A stretch of DNA of 17,432 nt, from positions 1 to 17,432 of the forward strand of contig CAAGFS010000081.1 in NCBI GenBank assembly GCA_900769205.1, written 5' to 3'. The translations under genes and the position numbers were made by a program. Positions 8,041 to 15,593 of the stretch are shown here, piece by piece; the first letter of the stretch is position 1; every line of letters starts with the position of its first letter. The notes under the pieces are model-generated. The model searched no databases. It was not told the DNA's origin and was given only the letters and a program-made list of their open reading frames with translations. This DNA comes from Clostridia bacterium (GTDB taxonomy: Bacteria > Bacillota > Clostridia > Christensenellales > CAG-917).

Positions 8041-8068
8041 AAGAAAACCGCCTGCAAATCGCAGGCGG
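8041..8068 (-). terminator. Intrinsic terminator after lysS
   Basis: On the minus strand, CCGCCTGC and GCAGGCGG form a perfect 8-bp GC-rich stem with a 5-base loop, 19 bases past the lysS stop. TTTTCTTT follows. Arms on the plus strand are 8048-8055 and 8061-8068. Confidence 0.92.
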
Positions 8069-8087
8069 AATATATTTTGTGCGTTTT

Positions 8088-9587
8088 TTATTTGAGCGGA
8101 CGCATCGTCGGGAACAGAAGCACGTCCCTTATAGACGCGCTGTCCGTAAGGAACATAACCATTCTGTCAATGCCTATTCCGAGACCGCCCGTCGGGGGCA
8201 TACCGTATTCGAGAGCGTTGCAGAAGTCTTCGTCGTAGGGTTGAGCTTCTTCGTCGCCCTTTGCCTTTGCAAGCATCTGTTGCTCGAAACGGGAGCGTTG
8301 ATCGATCGGGTCGTTCAACTCGCTGAAAGCGTTTCCGCCTTCGCTTGCGCAGATGAAAAACTCGAATCTTTCGGTAAGGCGCGGATCGGATTGCTTTTTC
8401 TTTGCAAGCGGACTGACTTCCACGGGATAGTCCGTGATGAAGACGGGACCGGTGAGTTTTTCTTCGACAAAGGCGTCGAACACGTTGTAAAGCGCGCGCC
8501 CCCAAGTGGTGTCGGGCGCCATTTCAAGCCCCATATCGTTGCCCTTTGCGATGAGCGCGTCAAGCGTATCGTTGTCAAAATCGAGCCCTGTGTATTTCTT
8601 CACCGCTTCCACCATCGTGAGTCTTTCCCAAGGCGTTTTGAGAGAGAGCGGAGTGCCCTGATAGGTGATGTCAAGCCCGCCGCAAACTCTTTCCGCCGCC
8701 GTGGTGTAGAGTTCCTCGGTGATGTTCATCATCTCGTTGTAATCGACGTACGCCTGATAAAGCTCTATGGTCGTAAACTCGGGGTTGTGCTTTGTGTCCA
8801 TTCCTTCGTTGCGGAACTGACGGCCTATCTCGTACACCTTTTCAAAACCGCCGACGATGCAACGTTTGAGATGCAACTCGGTGGCTATACGCATATACAT
8901 ATCGATGTCGAGCGTGTTGTGATGCGTGATGAAAGGACGCGCGTTTGCTCCACCCGCAAGCGTGTTGAGCACGGGCGTTTCCACTTCGATAAAGCCCTTT
9001 TTGTCAAGCACTTCTCTGATTGTGGAGATGATTTTGCTGCGCTTGACAAACACTTCTTTCACTTCGGGGTTTGCGATAAGGTCAACGTAGCGCTGACGGA
9101 AACGCAACTCGGGATCTTTGAGTCCGTGGAACTTTTCGGGAAGGGGCAAAAGCGATTTGGTGAGCAAAGTCACCTTTTTGACGTGCACCGAAATCTCGCC
9201 CGTTTTGGTTTTGAAAACGAAGCCTTCGATGCCGATAATATCGCCGACGTCGAGTTTTTTGAAAGCCTGATATTCATCGACGCCCATATCGTCGCGGCTG
9301 AAATAGCCCTGCATTCTGCCGTCGCTGTCCATAACGTGACCGAAACTCGCCTTGCCCATAATGCGCTTGGACATAAGTCTGCCCGCAACGGACACCGTCT
9401 GACCTTCAAACTTGTCGTAGTTTGCCAATATCTCGCCTGCGGTTGCCGTGCGAGCGTACGACGTGATGGCAAAAGGATTTTCGTCTTTCGCCACGAGTTC
9501 GTTCAATTTTTCTATTCTGACTCTGCGCACCTCGTTGACGTCGATTTCCGTATCGACGGGTGCGGTGTTGCGTGTTTCTTCGCTCAT
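8088..9587 (-). CDS. lysS: Lysyl-tRNA synthetase, class II
   Basis: This cytoplasmic enzyme charges tRNA-Lys with lysine. The 499-residue protein is full length. An N-terminal OB-fold anticodon-binding domain (about 60-150) precedes class II motif 1 around FIEVETPVLN (199-208), motif 2 around FRNEGMDTKHNPEFTTIELY (258-277) and motif 3 GLGIGIDRMVMFLTDSASIR near the C-terminus. The ATG is preceded by only a weak purine stretch (AGAGAAAAGA). No promoter fits in the 82 bases after greA, so it is probably read through from the amaP promoter. The greA-lysS order is common in Bacillota. No T-box leader is present. Confidence 0.98.
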   Translation of the reverse strand: MSEETRNTAPVDTEIDVNEVRRVRIEKLNELVAKDENPFAITSYARTATAGEILANYDKFEGQTVSVAGRLMSKRIMGKASFGHVMDSDGRMQGYFSRDDMGVDEYQAFKKLDVGDIIGIEGFVFKTKTGEISVHVKKVTLLTKSLLPLPEKFHGLKDPELRFRQRYVDLIANPEVKEVFVKRSKIISTIREVLDKKGFIEVETPVLNTLAGGANARPFITHHNTLDIDMYMRIATELHLKRCIVGGFEKVYEIGRQFRNEGMDTKHNPEFTTIELYQAYVDYNEMMNITEELYTTAAERVCGGLDITYQGTPLSLKTPWERLTMVEAVKKYTGLDFDNDTLDALIAKGNDMGLEMAPDTTWGRALYNVFDAFVEEKLTGPVFITDYPVEVSPLAKKKQSDPRLTERFEFFICASEGGNAFSELNDPIDQRSRFEQQMLAKAKGDEEAQPYDEDFCNALEYGMPPTGGLGIGIDRMVMFLTDSASIRDVLLFPTMRPLK

Positions 9588-9603
9588 TGTCTTTTCTCTC
9601 TAT

Positions 9604-9637
9604 AAAAAAGTGTGCGCTTGCCAAAAAAGGGCAAGCG
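9604..9637 (-). terminator. Terminator-like hairpin between greA and lysS
   Basis: CGCTTGCC (9615-9622) pairs with GGCAAGCG (9630-9637) as a perfect 8-bp stem over a 7-base loop. On the minus strand it is followed by CACAC and then TTTTTT (9609-9604). The 5-base gap before the T tract makes it a weak intrinsic terminator. Because lysS has no visible promoter of its own, it may act as a partial terminator or processing/stability hairpin that sets lysS output relative to greA. Confidence 0.55.
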
Positions 9638-9669
9638 TAGTCGCGCGGTTTTCTGCGCGGTTTTTGCGA

Positions 9670-10149
9670 TTATTTGATGTTGAGCACCTTGTACTCTTCA
9701 ACTCCGCCTTGAGCGGTGGAAAATCTCACGACTTCTCCCGTCTTTTTGCCGACGACGGCTTTTCCGAGCGGAGATTCGTTGGACAATTTGCCTTTTGCGA
9801 AATCCGCTTCCGTTTCGCCGACAAGCTGGAATTGCATCACTCTTTCTTCGTCTTCTTCGAGCTCGCCGAGATATTCGACCGTGACGGTGTTGCCGATCGA
9901 CACTTTGTGCGTGCCGCTCTTTTCGATGATGACGGCGTTTTTGATGCGTTCTTCAAGCTCTTTTATCTCGGAAGCGACCTGGCTTTCTTCCTGTTTTGCG
10001 GCGTCGTATTCCGCGTTTTCGGACAAGTCGCCGAGTTCTCTTGCATGTTGCAATTTCTGCGCAACGTCGCCGCGCAGATATACGATGAGATAATCAAGAC
10101 GTTGTTTAAGTTCTTCAAGACCTTCTTGAGTAAGATAGACTTCTTTCAT
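9670..10149 (-). CDS. greA: Transcription elongation factor GreA
   Basis: GreA binds the RNA polymerase secondary channel and stimulates cleavage of backtracked RNA, rescuing stalled complexes. The 159-residue protein has typical length. It has an N-terminal antiparallel coiled coil (about 1-75) with the acidic tip LGDLSENAEY (39-48, including D41 and E44), then an FKBP-like C-terminal domain containing SIGNTVTVEYLGE and SPLGKAVVGKKTGEVV. The ATG has AAGGAG 5 bases upstream. It is the middle gene of amaP-greA-lysS, 31 bases after the upstream gene. Confidence 0.98.
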   Translation of the reverse strand: MKEVYLTQEGLEELKQRLDYLIVYLRGDVAQKLQHARELGDLSENAEYDAAKQEESQVASEIKELEERIKNAVIIEKSGTHKVSIGNTVTVEYLGELEEDEERVMQFQLVGETEADFAKGKLSNESPLGKAVVGKKTGEVVRFSTAQGGVEEYKVLNIK

Positions 10150-10180
10150 TTATGCTCCTTGGGTGCAACGCACCGTATAT

Positions 10181-10978
10181 TTATTCGTTTTTTGATTCTT
10201 CGGCGTCTTCTTCGGCAGTCGGCTCGGCGTTGGCGGATTCATCTTCCGTTTCGGATTGGTCTTCGGCCGTTTCGTCCGCGCTTTCCTGCTCCGCTTGTTG
10301 CTCGTCGTCCGCCTGCGCTTCTTCCGCCGCTTCAGTTTGCTCGGCGTTTGCGACGATTTCGTCGTCCTGCACGTCGTCGGCATTGGCGTCTTCAGGCGTT
10401 TCTTCTTCGGCTTGTTTGAGAGAAGCAAGTCTTTCCTGCACTTTTGCGTTGACCTTGTCGCCGTCCGCTTTGAAATGCGGAGTGAGCGCAACCACTTTCA
10501 CTTCTATCGAGCTGAATCTGAAACCGAACTCGCCCAAAAACTCTTCTTCGAGAAGGGTGCGGACGTAAGTTTCCGCTTCCACGACGTCTTTGTCAACCAC
10601 TTTGACGTTGAGTTTGAGTCTGACGCCGTATTCGTCGGACACAAGAGTGACTTTCTGACACTTGACTCCTTCGATTTGTTTGCAAGTGTTTTTGACGAGT
10701 TTCGTCACGACGGACGCGCTCACTCTGATGCTTCCGCCCTTTTCCTGACGTATCGTCACTTCCTTGACGACGTCGCTGTTGACGAAAATAAGCACCAAAG
10801 ACGTCACTGCAAGCACCGCGTAAAGCACCGCAAGGGTGAGAATCAAGCCCCTTACGAGTTGACTTTCAAACTCGTCCGTGCTTATTCCGCCAAAAGCGGT
10901 GACAAGCAAAATCATGACGAGAATCAACGCCACGACCACGGAACAAGACGCAAAGATTTTTTCAAGATTCTTTTTCAT
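10181..10978 (-). CDS. amaP: AmaP-like membrane protein with Asp23-type domain and acidic tail
   Basis: The 265-residue protein has two N-terminal membrane helices (about 8-30 and 42-67), an Asp23/DUF322-like domain (about 72-168, with IRQEKGGSIRVSASVVTKLV and VKVV repeats), and a low-complexity tail (188-265) dominated by Glu, Asp, Ala and Gln. Two helices followed by an Asp23-like domain is the layout of AmaP, which anchors Asp23 at the membrane in Staphylococcus aureus and is linked to envelope stress. The acidic tail is an addition I do not recall from standard AmaP. I chose the ATG at 10978 (AGG about 6 bases upstream) over an in-frame TTG at 10996. It is first in a strong-promoter unit with greA and lysS. 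The role here is inferred from domain layout. Confidence 0.82.
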   Translation of the reverse strand: MKKNLEKIFASCSVVVALILVMILLVTAFGGISTDEFESQLVRGLILTLAVLYAVLAVTSLVLIFVNSDVVKEVTIRQEKGGSIRVSASVVTKLVKNTCKQIEGVKCQKVTLVSDEYGVRLKLNVKVVDKDVVEAETYVRTLLEEEFLGEFGFRFSSIEVKVVALTPHFKADGDKVNAKVQERLASLKQAEEETPEDANADDVQDDEIVANAEQTEAAEEAQADDEQQAEQESADETAEDQSETEDESANAEPTAEEDAEESKNE

Positions 10979-11024
10979 AAACCACCTGTCGTGCAACGCG
11001 ATTGAAATCCATTGCCGTCTATAT

Positions 11025-11053
11025 AATATAAACTAACTTTTATGAATAGTCAA
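11025..11053 (-). promoter_or_regulatory. Strong sigma-A promoter for amaP-greA-lysS
   Basis: On the minus strand, -35 TTGACT (11053-11048) and -10 TATATT (11030-11025) are separated by 17 bases. Both boxes are five of six to consensus. The start point is near 11018, with a leader of roughly 40 bases. Confidence 0.85.
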
Positions 11054-11149
11054 CCGCGCGCATAATTTTTGTTGTTTGCAAATTGTACGCAAAGTGCTTA
11101 CAATATCCGCATTTAGTGTTTGCGTGCGCGGATTTTTTATAAGCGAAAG
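11054..11149 (-). other. Gap after the PHP gene, no clear terminator
   Basis: The 96 bases between the PHP-gene stop and the next promoter hold only imperfect structures. ATCCGC (11105-11110) pairs with GCGGAT (11128-11133) over a 17-base loop, and ATTGTA (11082-11087) pairs with TACAAT (11099-11104). A T run follows the first stem only on the plus strand, where no gene converges. How the acyltransferase-alaS-PHP transcript ends is not apparent. Confidence 0.45.
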
Positions 11150-11962
11150 TCAAATGGGTAGCAATATTTCGCGGTGTTTTTCAAACACGCAAAGGTGCGT
11201 GAAACCGATTTCTTTGAGCATTTGCACGGCATCGTCAAAGTTTTTGCAAACGTCTCCGCGGTGCGCGTCCGAGCCGTAACTTATCTTTCGTCCGCCCAAA
11301 TCGTAATACCGTTGCACGATGTCGCGCCCCGGCGCCATGTCGTGATGGAAGTTGATTTCCATTGCCTTTCCGCGCTCGATTATGCCTTTGAGTATGGCGT
11401 CGATTTCTTCGGGAAAATCCGAATATTTGAGCGCCTTGTCCCTGTACGGCGCACCGTGTGCGATATACCCGATATGCGCGACTATGTCGTACGGATAGGG
11501 GGCGTCAAGGCTTTCGAGTATGGTTTCGAGATAGCGACGATAAACGTGTTTTTTGCGTTTGAAAAGAAACGCCGTCTTGAAATACACGTCGTAGCCGTCA
11601 ACGCAATGCACGGAGTTTATCACCGCGTCAAATGGATACTCACGTATGATTTCCTTGTATTTTTCCTTTGCCTTTTCGCTTTTGTCATAACTCGCCTCAA
11701 TGCCGAAACAAAGTGTTAAACCGTTGTTTTTGTCATTGTCAAGTGCCGTTTTTGCGATTTGCCACTCTTTGTAGTATGCAGGCAAATCAAGCGGAGGCCA
11801 GCTTATGGGAGCGCGGTTTTTGCCGTACTCGAAATCATAGTCGAGATGATCCGTGGTGCAAAGATAGCAAAGACCTTGCGCTTTGGCAAGGTCCACTATG
11901 CTTTGGATCGGCAATTTGCCGTCGTGTGAGTTTTTGGTGTGAACGTGTGTGTCGCACTTCAT
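11150..11962 (-). CDS. PHP-family metallophosphoesterase, histidinol-phosphatase (HisJ/HisK) type
   Basis: The 270-residue protein shows the full set of PHP metal ligands: DTHVHT (4-9, H6 and H8), TTDHLD (36-41, H39), GIEASYD (87-93, E89), NSVHCVDG (116-123, H119), AHIGYIAHG (162-170, H163) and YGSDAHRGD (229-237, D232 and H234). Length and motif order match the PHP histidinol-phosphatases of Bacillota, which release histidinol and phosphate in histidine synthesis. No other his gene is nearby, so the substrate is uncertain and a different phosphomonoester is possible. The ATG has GGAG 8 bases upstream. It lies 15 bases after alaS and is almost certainly co-transcribed. Confidence 0.88.
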   Translation of the reverse strand: MKCDTHVHTKNSHDGKLPIQSIVDLAKAQGLCYLCTTDHLDYDFEYGKNRAPISWPPLDLPAYYKEWQIAKTALDNDKNNGLTLCFGIEASYDKSEKAKEKYKEIIREYPFDAVINSVHCVDGYDVYFKTAFLFKRKKHVYRRYLETILESLDAPYPYDIVAHIGYIAHGAPYRDKALKYSDFPEEIDAILKGIIERGKAMEINFHHDMAPGRDIVQRYYDLGGRKISYGSDAHRGDVCKNFDDAVQMLKEIGFTHLCVFEKHREILLPI

Positions 11963-11977
11963 TTGCGTATCTCCGCT

Positions 11978-13765
11978 TTACTCCAGCACCGCTTTTATGC
12001 GTCTTACGCCTGCGGACGAACTTTGCTCTTTGACGATGCGGAAGCGCCCCATCTCGCCCGTGCGTTTTGCGTGCGGACCGCCGCAAATCTCCTTGGAGAT
12101 GCCGATGGTGTACACCTTGACGACGTCGCCGTAGCGGTTGTCAAACACGCCGATTGCGCCCGCTTTTTTGGCTTCTTCCACGCTCATTTCTTCAAGTTTG
12201 ACTTCGCTGTCCTTTGCAATCTCGTCGTTGACGATTTTCTCAACCGCGGCGATTTCTTCCTGCGTGAGCGGACGCGGGAAGTTGAAGTCGAAACGCAATC
12301 TTTCCGACGTGATGTTGCTTCCGCGTTGCTGAATATTATCGTCGTGAAGCACGATTTTGAGCGCCGCATTGAGAAGGTGCGTTGCGCTGTGCAATCTTGC
12401 CGTCAGCTCACCGCCGTCCGCAAGTCCGCCTTTGAATTTCTGCTCCGCACCGGCTTTTGAAAGAGCCTGATGGTCTGCAAACGCCTTGTCGTAGCCTTCT
12501 CTGTCAAGCGTAAAGCCCTTTTCTTTTGCAAGTTCCGCCGTCATCTCGATGGGGAATCCGAACGTGTCGTAAAGTCTGAAAGCCGTCTTGCCCGGGAACA
12601 CCGTCATATTTTGGGGAAGGTGCGCCACGATCTTGTCAAACTCTTTAAGCCCCTGCTCGATCGTCTTTGCAAACTTGTCATTTTCGGCTTCGAGTTCGCT
12701 CACGATTCTTGGCTCGTTCTCTTTGATATAGGGATACGCCTGCTCGTATTTTGCGACGTAAAGTTTTGCAAGTTCCACGAGCGCGGAGTCGTCCACGCCG
12801 AGAGTGCGGCAGTATCTCATAGCTCTGCGGATAAGCCTGCGAAGAACGTAGCCTTGGTCCACGTTGGACGGGGATATGCCTTTGACGTCGCCGAGAAGGA
12901 ATGTTGCCGTTCTCGTATGGTCGGCGATTATGCGCATCGCAACCGTCATATTTTCGTCTTCGCCGTATTTCTTGCCCGACAGTTCTTCGAGTTTTTTGAT
13001 TGCAAAGTCAAAAAGGTCGGTTTCATACACGGATTTGTAGCCGTTGAGAATACAAAGCATTCTTTCAAGCCCCATGCCTTCGTCCACGTTCTTCTGTTTG
13101 AGCGGGGAGAAAGTGCCGTCCGCGTTTTTGAAATACTGCATGAACACGTCGTTGCCAATCTCGACGTACTTTCCGCAATCGCATGCGGGCGAGCAGTCGG
13201 GAGAGCATTTGGGCTTGCCCGTGTCGATAAACATCTCCGTGTCGGGACCGCAAGGTCCGGTTATGCCGGCAGGTCCCCACCAGTTGTGCTTCTTGTTGCA
13301 GAAGAAGATGTGATCTTCGGGCACACCCTGCTTTTTCCAATAGGACGCGCTTTCCTCGTCGCGCGGGCAATCTTCGTCGCCGGCAAACACCGTCACCGCA
13401 AACTTGTCTTTGTCAAACTCGAGATAGTTGAGCAAAAAATCGTGCGAGCATTCGATGGCGTACTCCTTGAAATAGTCGCCGAGCGACCATCTGCCCAGCA
13501 TCTCGAAAAACGTGCAGTGCGTTGCGTCGCCCACCTCGTCGATGTCCCCCGTTCTGACGCAAATCTGCACGTCGGTCAGGCGATTGCCCGCGGGGTGCTT
13601 TTCGCCGAGAAGATAGGGCACGAGCGGATGCATACCCGCCGTCGTGAACAACACGGTCGGGTCGTTTTCGGGGATAAGAGACGCGGAGCCGATGACGGCG
13701 TGTCCCTTCGAGTTGTAATAATCGAGATAGAGTTTGCGAAGTTGGTTGGAATCAAGTTTTTTCAT
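11978..13765 (-). CDS. alaS: Alanyl-tRNA synthetase, short form lacking the C-Ala domain
   Basis: The enzyme charges tRNA-Ala and hydrolyses mischarged Ser- or Gly-tRNA-Ala. At 595 residues it is far shorter than standard bacterial AlaRS (about 870). It has the class II core (FTTAGMHP 40-47; FFEMLGRWSLGDYFKEYAIE 86-105), the GMGLERM segment (230-236), and the editing domain with HSATH (459-463) and CGGPH (561-565), giving the four zinc ligands H459, H463, C561 and C565. It stops just after GVRRIKAV, where the C-Ala domain would begin. The PHP gene starts 15 bases later, so this is not a visible frameshift. An insert with C187, C191, C195 and C197 could bind zinc. The ATG at 13765 has GGAG upstream; an in-frame GTG at 13771 overlaps that box. 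The type resembles short AlaRS I associate with candidate-phyla bacteria. Confidence 0.95.
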   Translation of the reverse strand: MKKLDSNQLRKLYLDYYNSKGHAVIGSASLIPENDPTVLFTTAGMHPLVPYLLGEKHPAGNRLTDVQICVRTGDIDEVGDATHCTFFEMLGRWSLGDYFKEYAIECSHDFLLNYLEFDKDKFAVTVFAGDEDCPRDEESASYWKKQGVPEDHIFFCNKKHNWWGPAGITGPCGPDTEMFIDTGKPKCSPDCSPACDCGKYVEIGNDVFMQYFKNADGTFSPLKQKNVDEGMGLERMLCILNGYKSVYETDLFDFAIKKLEELSGKKYGEDENMTVAMRIIADHTRTATFLLGDVKGISPSNVDQGYVLRRLIRRAMRYCRTLGVDDSALVELAKLYVAKYEQAYPYIKENEPRIVSELEAENDKFAKTIEQGLKEFDKIVAHLPQNMTVFPGKTAFRLYDTFGFPIEMTAELAKEKGFTLDREGYDKAFADHQALSKAGAEQKFKGGLADGGELTARLHSATHLLNAALKIVLHDDNIQQRGSNITSERLRFDFNFPRPLTQEEIAAVEKIVNDEIAKDSEVKLEEMSVEEAKKAGAIGVFDNRYGDVVKVYTIGISKEICGGPHAKRTGEMGRFRIVKEQSSSAGVRRIKAVLE

Positions 13766-13848
13766 ATTCACTCCGAATATTTTGTTTTGTGTGTTTTTCG
13801 TTTATATTCGATTGCGCTTTTGCGCGATTTCGTTGGTTTCAATGCGTT

Positions 13849-15111
13849 TTACGCTTGCGTCACGTTCACTCCGCACTCGCGCAGAGTCGCAAAAAAGACG
13901 TCGGGGAGAGTGGTTTCCTTTATAGCTCGCGTGAAGCACAGCACGGTTTTGCCGTTCGTGGTTATCGCGCCGAGATTCTGGGTGTTGTTTTTCGACGCGT
14001 TCATAAACAACTCGTATTTGTCAACCCCCATAGACTCGGGCGAGACGACGTTGCCGAGATTGCTGAATATTATCGTCTGGCGCGAGCGCATAAACACTCT
14101 GCCCAGCCTTATCAGCGCGGTCTTGACGAACAAAGGAAACACTTTGAGCACCCAATTTCTTTGCGCGCGCACCGTGGTTGAGATAAACGCGTCGAGTTTG
14201 TCCTTTGCCGTGCCGATTTTTATCTGCCGTTGCGCTTCGATGGCGTATTCGCTCACGCTCTTGCAGGACGAGGGCAGAAACACCACCCGTATAAACGTGA
14301 CGAAGTTGCGCATAGTCTTCGTGGGATGCGTTGCGCGCAGATTGACGGGAACCATCACCGCAACGGGCTTTTTGTTGCGGCAAATCTTTTCGATGGAATA
14401 GGCAAGCGCCCCCGTGACGTACGCCGTGTACGACACGCCGATTTCCTTCGCCTTTGCGATCACGTCGCTTGCGGCGGCAATCCCTACGCTCTTTTGATAC
14501 GCCCCCTTGAAAAGCGTGCCTTTTATCCTGTGCGGAGCGTTGCCGGCAAGGGCTTTGAGATTCATCTGAGCAAAAGATATGGGTTTGTAGTGCTTTTCAA
14601 ATCCGTCTTCCAGCTCTTCTTCGCAACCCTGACTTGCGCAGTCTATCGTGCCGTCGTCTTTGACGTCGACGCCGAGAAGTTGCCTGTATCTTTTTATTAT
14701 GCTTTTCAAAAAAGCGAGCGCGCCGTTGCCGTCCGAAAGCGCGTGGAACATTTCAAGTTGTATTCTCTTGTCAACCGCGCTCACGCGAAACCAATATCCG
14801 TTGGTTTGGGCGGGATTTATGGGTTTTAGCGGCTCGCGATTGTCAAACACCTTTGCGGGCGCGTCGTTCTCCTCGAAGTAGTGCCACGCCCACCCTTTTT
14901 TCAGCCTTACTTTGTAGGCGGGAAAGCGCACGAGCACGTCGTTGAGCGCACGGGCAAGCACGTCTTTTTGCACCGTTTCCGTCATATCCGCGGATATGCA
15001 GAACAGGCTTTGCGCCTTTTTTGTGGACGTGATGGGATAGAACTTTGCCGAATGGTCAAGCGCAAAACGTCTTTTTGCGACTTCTTTGTCGGCGTGCTTG
15101 TCTTTTGGCAT
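13849..15111 (-). CDS. Condensation-like / alcohol acetyltransferase-family acyltransferase
   Basis: The 420-residue protein has the CoA-dependent acyltransferase fold signature HALSDG (H123 to G128), matching the HxxxDG catalytic motif shared by NRPS condensation domains, chloramphenicol acetyltransferase and alcohol acetyltransferases. The lead-in FYPITSTKKAQSLFCISADM with RALNDVLVRFPAYKVRL fits the N-terminal half, and a C-terminal half (about 170-420) would complete the pseudo-dimer. No signal peptide is seen and no carrier-protein or adenylation domain is attached. The substrate is unknown. I chose the ATG at 15111, next to AAAGGA; an upstream in-frame start at 15186 would begin inside the promoter. 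It is first in the unit with alaS and the PHP gene, 83 bases before alaS. Confidence 0.78.
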   Translation of the reverse strand: MPKDKHADKEVAKRRFALDHSAKFYPITSTKKAQSLFCISADMTETVQKDVLARALNDVLVRFPAYKVRLKKGWAWHYFEENDAPAKVFDNREPLKPINPAQTNGYWFRVSAVDKRIQLEMFHALSDGNGALAFLKSIIKRYRQLLGVDVKDDGTIDCASQGCEEELEDGFEKHYKPISFAQMNLKALAGNAPHRIKGTLFKGAYQKSVGIAAASDVIAKAKEIGVSYTAYVTGALAYSIEKICRNKKPVAVMVPVNLRATHPTKTMRNFVTFIRVVFLPSSCKSVSEYAIEAQRQIKIGTAKDKLDAFISTTVRAQRNWVLKVFPLFVKTALIRLGRVFMRSRQTIIFSNLGNVVSPESMGVDKYELFMNASKNNTQNLGAITTNGKTVLCFTRAIKETTLPDVFFATLRECGVNVTQA

Positions 15112-15130
15112 AAATCCTTTCCTTTCTGCG

Positions 15131-15163
15131 CGGGCGCAACGTGCTCGTATGCCCGCAACGTGC
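15131..15163 (-). repeat. Direct repeat and stem in the acyltransferase leader
   Basis: CGCAACGTGC occurs at 15135-15144 and 15154-15163, a 19-base period. CGGGC (15131-15135) can pair with GCCCG (15151-15155) around the first copy. Both lie in the untranslated leader between the promoter and the ribosome binding site of the acyltransferase. It could be a small regulatory hairpin or chance; the stem is short. Confidence 0.4.
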
Positions 15164-15188
15164 GTATTATTGTTAATTCGTATCATAT

Positions 15189-15217
15189 ATTCTATTCTCT
15201 TTTAATATTATTGTCAA
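15189..15217 (-). promoter_or_regulatory. Near-consensus sigma-A promoter for acyltransferase-alaS-PHP
   Basis: On the minus strand, -35 TTGACA (15217-15212) is a perfect consensus and -10 TAGAAT (15194-15189) is five of six, spaced 17 bases. The leader to the ATG is about 70 bases. The promoter sits in the divergent gap with yabP, whose ATG at 15249 is only 32 bases from the -35 box, so any yabP promoter must overlap it. Confidence 0.85.
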
Positions 15218-15248
15218 TGAAAAGCGCAAAAGCGCATAAAGGAGTTGT

Positions 15249-15593
15249 ATGCAATTTTCAGGCGAAAAAACGGCGCAAAACCGCGCCCAAACAAAAAGCA
15301 TCGGCGATTTTTCGGCGGAGAAAACCCAAAAAATCCCAAAATCTTCACACAAAATCGAGCTTGACCATCTCCACTCGATGACGGTGACGGGCGTAAGCGA
15401 CGTGCCCACCTTCACGGACAGAAGCGTGACCGTCAAACTTGCGGGCGAAACTTTGCATATTTCGGGGCAAGGGCTTTCAATCAAAAACCTTGACGTCGAA
15501 AGCGGAAAGTTGCAGATAGAAGGGCGCGTGGACGCTCTCAAATACGTTGCACAGACGTCGCCCGGCTCTCTTGCAAAACGCATATTCAGATGA
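15249..15593 (+). CDS. yabP: YabP-family sporulation protein
   Basis: The 114-residue protein has the YabP/YqfC-type beta-rich core at about 36-101 (HKIELDHLHSMTVTGVSDVP, then GETLHISGQGLSIKNLDVES and LQIEGRVDALKYV). In Bacillus subtilis YabP is made in the mother cell under sigma-E and is needed for spore formation. Residues 1-35 are a basic, Lys/Gln/Ser-rich extension before the core. The ATG has GGAG 4 bases upstream. yabQ overlaps its stop, which supports the identification. A sigma-E promoter would have to lie in 15187-15240, but I cannot mark convincing boxes. Confidence 0.87.
   Translation: MQFSGEKTAQNRAQTKSIGDFSAEKTQKIPKSSHKIELDHLHSMTVTGVSDVPTFTDRSVTVKLAGETLHISGQGLSIKNLDVESGKLQIEGRVDALKYVAQTSPGSLAKRIFR

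Noticed and set aside
8079..9605. A 508-codon plus-strand frame opposite lysS
   Set aside because: Antisense to a full-length lysyl-tRNA synthetase, with no family features.
9588..9669. T-box or lysine riboswitch before lysS
   Set aside because: Only 82 bases, a single hairpin and no T-box or L-box features.
11105..11138. Plus-strand terminator (ATCCGC/GCGGAT then six Ts)
   Set aside because: No plus-strand gene leads into it; the stem is 6 bp over a 17-base loop.
11978..13765. AlaRS truncated by a frameshift
   Set aside because: The protein ends at a natural domain border and the next real gene begins 15 bases later, leaving no room for a frameshifted C-Ala region.
13766..13848. T-box leader for alaS
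   Set aside because: The gap is only 83 bases with no T-box sequence or antiterminator; only a short GCGC stem is present.
12470..14401. A 643-codon plus-strand open frame opposite alaS and the acyltransferase
   Set aside because: It crosses the gap between two well-supported genes on the other strand and shows no recognisable domain; a shadow frame.
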